Virus record (IMG/VR): IMGVR_UViG_3300038954_000348
Coordinates: 1 to 30,619 of that record
Length of the DNA stretch: 30,619 nt
Strand: one strand, 5' to 3'
Origin: a virus
Part shown: piece by piece, positions 24,463 to 29,446 of the stretch
Position numbering within the stretch: the stretch's first letter is position 1
How the letters are laid out: every line of letters begins with the position of its first letter
Program-made: the position numbers and the translations under genes
The notes under the pieces: generated by a model
What the model was told of the DNA's origin: nothing
What the model saw: the letters and a program-made list of their open reading frames with translations, nothing else
Databases searched by the model: none

Positions 24463-25070
24463 CCCATGTCGGGCGGGTGATACTCGTCGGTGTTGGTGCG
24501 CATGGCCGCCATGCGGTCCAGGAGCTCGTCGACCTTCTCGGACTGGTCGGCCGGCTGGTCCTTCAGCATCCGGTACTTCTCCCGAAGCAGCTTGCGGTGC
24601 TCGGCCTGCACCCGCGTCAGCGCCTCCTCAATCTTCTGAATGCGCTCGATCGCGTGGCTGTGCTGGGCCTGCTCGGCCTCGGTCGGGACGCCGACGCCGG
24701 AGCTCGCCGTGACGGCCTCCTCTTCCGTCCATCCGGTCAGCGTCAGTTCCTCCCGCTTGATCCGCTGGATACGCTGCATCATGCGCCGCTCACGGATGGC
24801 GATAAGGCGGATCTGCTCTTCGAGCTGGGCGAGCTGGTCGGTGTCGAGGCCGTTCCAGATCCGGACCTCGTCCTCCGTCAGCGTGTCGGCGTAGATGCTT
24901 TCGTGCTCGCCGGTCGTGACGGCGTTCTTGTTGCCGGGCTTTCCGCCAGGGCTGGCCCCACCATGATGCTTGCATCGGCCTTCGCCCGTGTGATCGGTGC
25001 CCCACCCCGCCGGGTGCTTGCATGGATCACCGGAGCGGGTTTGAGCTCCGCACCGGGGCGTTTCGGGCAT
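24459..25070 (-). CDS. terminase small subunit
   Basis: 203 aa. The N-terminus has a Cys/His zinc motif (CGAQTRSGDPCKHPAGWGT and CKHHGG), found in many small terminases, then GKPGNKNAVTTGEHE. The body is a helical coiled coil (QLEEQIRLIAIRERRMMQRIQ, RIQKIEEALTRVQAEHRKLLREKY). It would recognise the packaging site and regulate the large subunit, which overlaps downstream. ATG at 25070 chosen; an out-of-frame ATG lies 7 bp upstream. It starts 45 bp after motif copy 4. Confidence 0.9.
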   Translation of the reverse strand: MPETPRCGAQTRSGDPCKHPAGWGTDHTGEGRCKHHGGASPGGKPGNKNAVTTGEHESIYADTLTEDEVRIWNGLDTDQLAQLEEQIRLIAIRERRMMQRIQRIKREELTLTGWTEEEAVTASSGVGVPTEAEQAQHSHAIERIQKIEEALTRVQAEHRKLLREKYRMLKDQPADQSEKVDELLDRMAAMRTNTDEYHPPDMG

Positions 25071-25114
25071 CGTTCATGGGGTCGTTTTCCAAATCGACGG
25101 GAGTCAGCGCCTCT

Positions 25115-25134
25115 GTCACCAACGACGGGGGGAG
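25115..25134 (-). promoter_or_regulatory. recurrent 20-bp late-region motif, copy 4
   Basis: The plus strand reads GTCACCAACGACGGGGGGAG, 18 of 20 as in copy 3. It lies in the gap between the sigma-like gene and the small terminase gene. This is a natural site for a late promoter or a packaging-region binding site. Confidence 0.55.
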
Positions 25135-25142
25135 GATCATCC

Positions 25143-25727
25143 TCACGCGACGCGCTCGGGACGGTGCTCGCGCCACAGCGTTTTCGCCGCGTCGGGAAGG
25201 CGGCCGGCGTCGGCGAGAGCGTCGTACACGCGGGCCAGCTCAATCGCGCCATCCGAATGCTTCGGGCCCGTCTGGGGGGCACGATGGTCGGGGTCGGGCG
25301 CGGGCGGCTCGTCGGCCGTGGCCACGTGGTCACGCACCTTGTCGCGGAAGGTGCGGCGGAGGTGCAGGCGGAGCGTGCGTTGGCCGGGCTGCCAGGCAAG
25401 CAGGGCGCGCAGAAAAAGGGGCCACGCGTCCTGCAGGACGTCCTCGACGCCAAGCGGGCCGGTCACGGAGCGGGCGGCATCGCGGCAGATGTAGAAGATT
25501 GTCTCGGCCTCAGAGGCGAAGAGGGCATGCAAGGCGCGAGACTCGTCGGAAGAGGGCGAGCACTCGCGCACGGCCTTCTTGGCGGCGTGATACGAATGCT
25601 TCTGTTTGACGGAGCGGGCGCGGGCCATCCACTGGCGCGTTAGGCGGCGGACGGCAGAGGCGGGCAGGTCGGCGGCGGCCTGGCGGTGGCGCTGGGCCCA
25701 GTCGCGGGTGTTCATGCGCAGAGGCAT
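25143..25727 (-). CDS. sigma-factor region-2-like protein, putative late regulator
   Basis: 194 aa. Residues about 92-135 (GVEDVLQDAWPLFLRALLAWQPGQRTLRLHLRRTFRDKVRDHV) follow the sigma-70 region 2 pattern: an acid-rich DLxQ-like helix, an aromatic/acidic helix and a basic helix with R/D residues. A region 4 helix-turn-helix is not obvious, although residues 160-190 are helical. Basic N-terminus (about 25-55). At the head of the late operon, a phage sigma-like activator would fit. Start overlaps the preceding stop (TGATG). The sigma assignment is tentative. Confidence 0.6.
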   Translation of the reverse strand: MPLRMNTRDWAQRHRQAAADLPASAVRRLTRQWMARARSVKQKHSYHAAKKAVRECSPSSDESRALHALFASEAETIFYICRDAARSVTGPLGVEDVLQDAWPLFLRALLAWQPGQRTLRLHLRRTFRDKVRDHVATADEPPAPDPDHRAPQTGPKHSDGAIELARVYDALADAGRLPDAAKTLWREHRPERVA

Positions 25728-25981
25728 CAGGTCGAAGGACGGTCGAGCTCGTGGCGGAGGTGCACCTCGACGGCCTGGCAGATGCGGCTCAGCTCGGACC
25801 GCGACGCGCTGATGCCCTCGACGTCGGCCACGATCGTCGGCAGGGCATTCCAGCCGTGTTCGCGACGTAAAATGTAAATGGTGACGTGGCGCGGATCGCC
25901 CGGGTAGGACAGCAGGGCGTCGGCGAGCTCCTGGGCGGCGTCGTGATCGCGAAGGCGAGCATCCGGTCGCATACGCGGCAT
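25727..25981 (-). CDS. small hypothetical protein, first gene of the late operon
   Basis: 84 aa from ATG at 25981 (a second ATG three codons later is possible; upstream codons back to 26017 cross the motif copy 5). Contains DAAQELADALLSYPGDPRHVTIYILRREHGWNALPTIVADVEGISASRSELSRICQAVEVHLRHEL, helical and possibly HTH-like (GWNALPTIVADVEGISAS). It overlaps the sigma-like gene by 3 bp, so the two are likely made together. Function unknown. Confidence 0.6.
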   Translation of the reverse strand: MPRMRPDARLRDHDAAQELADALLSYPGDPRHVTIYILRREHGWNALPTIVADVEGISASRSELSRICQAVEVHLRHELDRPST

Positions 25982-26008
25982 CGGTCGTGCGCAGGCTAGT
26001 GGCGCCCC

Positions 26009-26028
26009 TCCATCCACAACAGGGGGCG
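26009..26028 (-). promoter_or_regulatory. recurrent 20-bp late-region motif, copy 5 (degenerate)
   Basis: The plus strand reads TCCATCCACAACAGGGGGCG, 15 of 20 as in copy 1. It lies 28 bp before the ATG of the first late gene, a spacing close to copies 1 and 2. It is the most diverged copy and is called with lower confidence. Confidence 0.4.
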
Positions 26029-26090
26029 TGCGCTACAACTTACAAACTACGTGCGCCAAAAGAGACCCCAGACGCGCGCCCTGGCTGCAT

Positions 26091-26127
26091 AGAAAACGCC
26101 CCACCCGGCGGTCGGCCGAGTGGGGCG
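26091..26127 (-). terminator. intrinsic terminator ending the lysogeny operon and CRISPR array
   Basis: Leftward: stem CGCCCCAC/GTGGGGCG (26120-26127 and 26097-26104), a C/A mismatch, inner stem CGGC/GCCG, a 5-nt loop, then TTTTCT. It begins within the last degenerate CRISPR repeat, so it ends a right-to-left array transcript precisely. This supports minus-strand transcription of the array. Confidence 0.8.
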
Positions 26128-26351
26128 GGATACCACAAAGGTGCGATTAAAGCCGTAGCAGGGCGTCCACCATGCGGTCGGCCACGTCGTCTTTCAACAC
26201 CTCAAAGGTGCGATTAAAGCAGCGTCCTTCCTCGGCAACTTCGGAAGCGTCTTCAGCTTTCAACACCTCAAAGGTGCGATTAAAGCCTTGCGAGCAGCAT
26301 CTTCTTCGTCGAGACCGGCGTCTTTCAACACCTCAAAGGTGCGATTAAAGC
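26124..26351 (-). CRISPR. type I-B-like CRISPR mini-array (3 full repeats, 1 degenerate, 3 spacers)
   Basis: Three identical 30-nt repeats lie at 26322-26351, 26257-26286 and 26191-26220. A degenerate copy at 26124-26153 keeps 18 nt (26136-26153). Spacers are 35 nt (26287-26321), 36 nt (26221-26256) and 37 nt (26154-26190). On the minus strand the repeat begins GCTTTAATCGCACC, has a 5-bp hairpin CACCT-TTG-AGGTG and ends in the 8-nt tag GTTGAAAG, as in type I-B repeats. The degenerate copy is distal and followed by a terminator, giving right-to-left orientation. No cas genes or AT-rich leader are present. Processing and interference would depend on host type I-B Cas proteins. The 36-nt spacer resembles the prophage's own tape-measure gene region (7127-7150). 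Confidence 0.95.
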
Positions 26352-26433
26352 CCCCGCGTGTGCGGGGTCACTATCGTGCGCAACAGCGCCGAAGACTTGG
26401 CCGCGGGTCTATCCCCGCGTGTGCGGGGTCACT
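26352..26433 (-). CRISPR. type I-E-like CRISPR unit fused to the I-B-like array (2 repeats, 1 spacer)
   Basis: The repeat at 26405-26433 has, on the minus strand, AGTGACCCCGCACACGCGGGG followed by the 8-nt tag ATAGACCC, 29 nt in all. A second copy at 26352-26372 contains only the first 21 nt, identical. The spacer at 26373-26404 is 32 nt, and the period is exactly 61 nt, the type I-E value. The stem CCCCGC/GCGGGG and the ATAGACCC tag resemble type I-E (Cas6e) repeats. The second copy stops at the end of the hairpin and passes without a spacer into the first I-B-like repeat. A host with type I-E Cascade could process it. Confidence 0.88.
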
Positions 26434-26465
26434 GCTGTGCCAATGTGTCGGGCCGACGCGGGTTC

Positions 26466-26795
26466 CTACACCTCCGCAGCCTCGAGCTCGCGTCCGCAAT
26501 TGGGGCAGTAGCGATGCCGCTCGTCCACCGCTTCGCCGCATTCCGCGCAGCGCACCTTCACCATGTCTCCGGAGCGTGTAGACGCAGCGGCCTCCTCGAC
26601 GGCCGCGCTCGTGCTTTTGCCGAGCAGGAGAAGCAAAAAGATGACGAGGAACGGCGTGAAGACGAGCGCCAGCAGGAAGAAGCCCAGAAACGAACGACCT
26701 TGCTTTTCAGCGAGCTTGCCAGCCCCGAAGCACAGGGCCGCCCAGACACAAAGAAGGCCGATCGTGATGATGGCGAATAATGTAGATTCGGGCAT
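26466..26795 (-). CDS. two-TM zinc-ribbon membrane protein
   Basis: 109 aa. TM segments at about 7-25 (FAIITIGLLCVWAALCFGA) and 36-58 (FLGFFLLALVFTPFLVIFLLLLL) with a basic loop between. A cytoplasmic-type zinc ribbon at the C-terminus has CAEC-x10-CPNC (VRCAECGEAVDERHRYCPNCGREL). The gene lies between the lipoprotein gene and the CRISPR unit, whose first repeat is 32 bp past its stop. Expressed with the repressor, it may act in superinfection exclusion or in the lysogen envelope. The specific family is unknown; host proteins of this layout also exist. Confidence 0.8.
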   Translation of the reverse strand: MPESTLFAIITIGLLCVWAALCFGAGKLAEKQGRSFLGFFLLALVFTPFLVIFLLLLLGKSTSAAVEEAAASTRSGDMVKVRCAECGEAVDERHRYCPNCGRELEAAEV

Positions 26796-26800
26796 GGGTT

Positions 26801-27241
26801 TTAGTTGAGCGGGTTCACACTACCAAGCAGATCGGCCTCGGTGTCAAGGCTTTCACCGTCTACGCGAATGGTAGCAAGTCGAGCCGTTTCATCGCTGACC
26901 TCATCGAGCAAGGCCCCACCGTCTTGGCGATACACCTCTACGTACGCCCCATTCTGCGCATCAAAGTCATTGCGCCCGTACGCGACGAGTGCGCTGTCCG
27001 GGTGCAGCGTTGCGATGAGAATGCCGCCCCCGTCGAGATGGTCCGTCGTCCCCCATGCTCCGGAGCAGCAGAGCCCTTCGGTGTCGACGTTCTTGGCCAC
27101 CACGTAGTAGCCGGCGTCGTACGTGCCGGCATCAATGCGGATGTCCACCGGACCGGCGTTATCGCCGCCACCGACGACGCCACAGCCGACCCAGAGGCTA
27201 CACAAGCACACGACCCAAAATTTCAAAATCGATTCCCTCAT
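26801..27241 (-). CDS. putative lipoprotein, lysogenic conversion candidate
   Basis: 146 aa from the second ATG (MRESILKFWVVCLC), with an upstream ATG at 27259 as alternative. An N-terminal hydrophobic segment ends in SLWVGC, an imperfect lipobox, followed by Gly-rich GVVGGGDN, as in Bacteroidota lipoproteins. The mature part is beta-rich with a CC pair (EGLCCSGAWG). It overlaps the repressor stop by 44 bp, so it is probably expressed during lysogeny. Surface lipoproteins in this position often block superinfection. Confidence 0.65.
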   Translation of the reverse strand: MRESILKFWVVCLCSLWVGCGVVGGGDNAGPVDIRIDAGTYDAGYYVVAKNVDTEGLCCSGAWGTTDHLDGGGILIATLHPDSALVAYGRNDFDAQNGAYVEVYRQDGGALLDEVSDETARLATIRVDGESLDTEADLLGSVNPLN

Positions 27242-27824
27242 CAAGCTGAAGTGTCTCATTCGGATAAGAATCAGAGTCTGAGATGATACGGATACGCTGC
27301 CCAGAGAGTCGCTGCAAGCGTTTGATTTGTATTGCCCCCTCCAGTCGAAAAAGGTAGACGTCGTCCTGCTTGATGTCGAGCTCCGGCTCCGGAAAGCGCA
27401 ACACGGGCACCATGCTATGCTTCTGGTATTTCTCGCCCATCGAATCTCCGCGCACGAATACCCAAAATACGTCCTTTCCCGGTCGACTCATCGCTTCGGG
27501 ACCGTTGACGTGACCGATGGGGTCTTCCTGAAGAGCGTACGTGCCGTCTCCCATTGAGGCTTGGAGTCCGTAGATTGGATCGGTTTGACCAGCCGATACC
27601 GGTCGATCGTTTACCGGTCTCGGTTGCGCGTTTTCAGGCAACTCGTACACGCCATGACCTGTTTTCTCGAGCTTGCCCTCCCGTGCGAGCCTATTCATAG
27701 CATTTCGGACGGTTGAAGCCGCGTATTCCGCACCAAGCTCATCGCACATCTCGCCCGGGCTCATCGGTGCGCCGATCTCACGCATCACCTCTAGGACTTT
27801 GTCGTCAGCCGATTGACTGGGCAT
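27198..27824 (-). CDS. S24/LexA-like phage repressor
   Basis: 208 aa from ATG at 27824; a GTG at 27848 would add eight residues but would put both operators inside or beside the coding start. N-terminal winged HTH (SADDKVLEVMREIGAPMSPGEMCDELGAEYAASTVRNAMNRLAREGKL). C-terminal S24 domain with catalytic Ser in VRGDSM and Lys in IQIKRL (S128, K168 in this numbering). The GDSM is followed by an unusual insertion (GEKYQKHSMVPVLRFPEPE). An Ala-Gly-type cleavage site is not obvious. It likely maintains lysogeny and responds to DNA damage. It is divergent from a ribbon-helix-helix gene. The downstream lipoprotein, membrane protein and CRISPR units share its transcription direction. Confidence 0.85.
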   Translation of the reverse strand: MPSQSADDKVLEVMREIGAPMSPGEMCDELGAEYAASTVRNAMNRLAREGKLEKTGHGVYELPENAQPRPVNDRPVSAGQTDPIYGLQASMGDGTYALQEDPIGHVNGPEAMSRPGKDVFWVFVRGDSMGEKYQKHSMVPVLRFPEPELDIKQDDVYLFRLEGAIQIKRLQRLSGQRIRIISDSDSYPNETLQLDEGIDFEILGRVLV

Positions 27825-27872
27825 GACTAGTCTTAACAGTTTGTTCACGGTATTGACTAAACATGACTGGTC
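27812..27872. promoter_or_regulatory. duplicated operator-like repeats in the divergent control region
   Basis: Two 21-bp repeats start at 27812 and 27852, 40 bp apart. The consensus is ATTGACTrrrCATGACTrGTC with differences at four positions. Each contains TGACT twice and an 8-bp palindrome-like GACTrGTC (perfect in the first copy, 27825-27832). The first overlaps the repressor ATG. They are placed to be bound by the repressor or the ribbon-helix-helix protein and to control both directions. The intervening DNA is AT-richer and presumably holds the divergent promoters. Confidence 0.55.
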
Positions 27873-27921
27873 GAGTGCGGTCTAACTTACCGCAAACAAC
27901 GCAAACAAAGTAACTGATACG

Positions 27922-28095
27922 ATGGCAAAGACCAAGCAGACCATCGCGGGACGGGTCGATCCTTGGATTCGGACGTGGATCAAGCGCGAGGCCGAGCGCC
28001 GGGATCGAACCATGAGCTACATCTTCGAGGAGCTGCTCGAGGAGAGCATTCAGCGGCGCCAGGATGAGAACTCGGCGGCGAAAGCGGCCGCCTAG
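27922..28095 (+). CDS. ribbon-helix-helix DNA-binding protein (Cro/Arc-like)
   Basis: 57 aa. An N-terminal strand (KQTIAGRVDPWIR) is followed by two helices (WIRTWIKREAERRDRT; MSYIFEELLEESIQRRQ), the Arc/CopG ribbon-helix-helix pattern. First rightward gene, 97 bp from the repressor start and divergent from it. It likely works as the early Cro-like regulator that competes with the repressor at the shared operators. The upstream region has two copies of CGCAAAC (27891-27907) that might be part of its binding site. Confidence 0.8.
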   Translation: MAKTKQTIAGRVDPWIRTWIKREAERRDRTMSYIFEELLEESIQRRQDENSAAKAAA

Positions 28096-28165
28096 CACTT
28101 GCTCCCACGGCTGTACTGCCTAAGGGCTCCCGCACTTCGCTCACGATTTCTGCATTCGTCTCGCA

Positions 28166-28678
28166 ATGGCCTCTCCCTCCCATCAACAACAGCGCGCCCA
28201 CGATGCGCTCCTGAAACTGCATTATGCCGACGGCTGGAAAGTGAAGACGCTGGCCGGCTTCGCGCAGTGCTCGACGCGCACCATGTACCAGCTGCTGGAG
28301 GAGCCCAGCTCCATCAAGCTGACGTACGTCGACAACCTGCGCACCGCCCTCGCCGAGCGCGATAACTACCGGCTCTTCGACTATCTCCTACCGCGCGGCA
28401 TCGTCATGGCGCGCACCGAGGTGACCAGCGATGCGGACGGCTGCGTCGACGACGAGATCGGCGACCTGAGCGAGGCGGTCACGGATCTGCGCCGCGCCAA
28501 GAAGCGCAACGACGCGGATGCCATGGCCGAGGCGCGGGCCCGGATCCGACAGATCGAGCGCCGCCTGGAGGACGAGGAAGAGATCGTGCGGCAGGCCGAA
28601 AGCGGGGCCACCGTCGTGCATGTGTCGCCCGGCCGCGGCGACGGCGCCTCTGAACCGAAAGCCCCCGACAGCCCATGA
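28166..28678 (+). CDS. phage regulatory protein, CII-like
   Basis: 170 aa. N-terminal half (HDALLKLHYADGWKVKTLAGFAQCSTRTMYQLLEEPSSIKLTYVDNLRTALAERDNYRLFDYLLP) resembles the phage regulatory CII family: a helical start, an HTH-type segment, then a conserved ...LfdYLLP. A coiled-coil C-terminal half follows (SEAVTDLRRAKKRNDADAMAEARARIRQIERRLEDEEEI). It probably controls early or replicative genes. It overlaps the next gene by 4 bp (ATGA). Confidence 0.55.
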   Translation: MASPSHQQQRAHDALLKLHYADGWKVKTLAGFAQCSTRTMYQLLEEPSSIKLTYVDNLRTALAERDNYRLFDYLLPRGIVMARTEVTSDADGCVDDEIGDLSEAVTDLRRAKKRNDADAMAEARARIRQIERRLEDEEEIVRQAESGATVVHVSPGRGDGASEPKAPDSP

Positions 28679-28890
28679 CCAACGCCTACGCCCGCCACGT
28701 CGTCGACGGCGCCTACTGCAACTGGTGCGGTGCCTCGCTGCCCGCTGGCAGCATGAATGCCTGCTGCTCCGCGCCCTGCTACCAACAGCGGCGCCGCCAG
28801 CTGCGGCACCTCGGCGACGAGATTCGCGACACCCCGCACGCTCCTACGTTTTCGGCCCCCAACGCCCATGCCTGCGCCTCAGCTGAATGA
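28675..28890 (+). CDS. small zinc-finger protein
   Basis: 71 aa. CNWCGASL-(x9)-CCSAPCYQQRRRQ is a treble-clef-like Cys pattern followed by a basic helix. It starts within the upstream stop (ATGA) and overlaps the next gene by 23 bp. Similar small Cys-rich proteins are common early phage proteins. Its specific role is unknown. Confidence 0.7.
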   Translation: MTNAYARHVVDGAYCNWCGASLPAGSMNACCSAPCYQQRRRQLRHLGDEIRDTPHAPTFSAPNAHACASAE

Positions 28891-29074
28891 CCGGATGTAC
28901 ACCTGGGTGCCGTCGGCCCAGGGTGACAAATGGGTCCCTGGTACCGTGATCGGCCTCGGCGGGCCGGTCGTGCTGCTCCGACTGGAGCCGACGGACGACG
29001 TGAGGACGCGCTTCGCCGTGCGGCACGAGAACCACGTGCACCCGCCGGTCCCCGCGGCCGGCACTCAGCGATGA
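28868..29074 (+). CDS. small hypothetical protein
   Basis: 68 aa from ATG at 28868; an internal ATG nine codons later is possible. The pattern (VPSAQGDKWVPGTVIGLGGPVVLLRLEP) resembles a small SH3-like or KOW-like beta barrel. Overlaps the zinc-finger gene and shares ATGA with the next open frame. No family recognised. Confidence 0.55.
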   Translation: MPAPQLNDRMYTWVPSAQGDKWVPGTVIGLGGPVVLLRLEPTDDVRTRFAVRHENHVHPPVPAAGTQR

Positions 29075-29249
29075 ACCGAAACTACCGGGTGCAACTCCCG
29101 GCATCGCTGCGATGCCCACGCTGGGCATCACCGTTCGCAAGATCGAACGGTTGCGGAAGAGTGGCCGCACTCGGTAGCACCTGCCAACGGCCGTCGTGCC
29201 GGCGCATGAGGGTGCAATTCCCTCCGGAGTGCCCGCCCCACGCAGGGGC
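29066..29249 (+). ncRNA. candidate structured RNA with two tRNA-like units
   Basis: Unit 1 (29066-29109): an 8-bp stem CAGCGATG/CATCGCTG encloses 11 nt and a hairpin CCGGG-TGCAACT-CCCGG. Unit 2 (29167-29232): a 6-bp stem GCACTC/GAGTGC encloses hairpins GGTAG/CTGCC, CGGC/GCCG and GAGGG-TGCAATT-CCCTC, laid out like a small cloverleaf. Between them lies a perfect 8-bp stem ACCGTTCG/CGAACGGT (29130-29151). Each T-arm-like hairpin (loops TGCAACT and TGCAATT) differs in its stem by paired changes. Each unit is followed by a stem with loop ACGCT or ACGCA and then TCAC. An open frame (29071-29328, 85 codons, ATGA overlap) crosses the region but looks like low-complexity Arg/Pro/Ser. The RNA type is not known. 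Confidence 0.4.
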
Positions 29250-29288
29250 GTCACTGGCTTTCTCACAATCAAGTGCCAGACACAGAAA

Positions 29289-29319
29289 GCCCGCCCGGTG
29301 TCGCAAGCACCAGGCGGGC
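29289..29319. other. inverted repeat, possible leftward terminator
   Basis: A 7-bp stem GCCCGCC/GGCGGGC, one C/A mismatch, an inner stem GGTG/CACC and loop TCGCAAG. Read leftward it is followed by TTTCTG. The layout closely resembles the terminator after the CRISPR array. No leftward gene is visible to its right within the window, so its role is uncertain. Confidence 0.35.
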
Positions 29320-29323
29320 CGAG

Positions 29324-29353
29324 CATGACCTCTCATCACATGACCTCTCATCA
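29324..29353. repeat. tandem 15-bp direct repeat
   Basis: CATGACCTCTCATCA occurs twice without spacing (29324-29338 and 29339-29353). Each unit contains ATGA-CCTC-TCAT, an imperfect palindrome. It sits between the structured region and the next gene, 94 bp before that gene's ATG. It may be an operator or a small iteron pair. Positions 29354-29446 hold nothing else recognisable. Confidence 0.7.
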
Positions 29354-29446
29354 AGATCACGATGTGCTATGCAAAAGACTGAACCTGCACGCGGTTCCGG
29401 AGACGGGCCCGCATCGATTCGTATCCACTATCACCGGGTGGAGCCC

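Noticed and set aside
24511-24540. Self-match of the spacer at 26154-26190 to the small terminase gene
   Set aside because: Only about ten bases (GACCGCATGG) agree, with no codon alignment beyond that.
20860-25643. Several long plus-strand frames opposite the minor head, portal, terminase and sigma-like genes
   Set aside because: All are antisense to well-supported genes and show typical shadow composition without motifs.
26131-26433. Left-to-right transcription of the CRISPR array
   Set aside because: The degenerate repeat would then be at the leader end, the tags would be on the wrong side for both repeat types, and the intrinsic terminator at 26091-26127 fits only leftward transcription.
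29071-29328. An 85-codon protein gene starting in an ATGA overlap
   Set aside because: The product is low-complexity and the T-arm-like repeats explain its similar segments (RVQLP, RVQFP). An RNA role was preferred, but the coding reading is not excluded.
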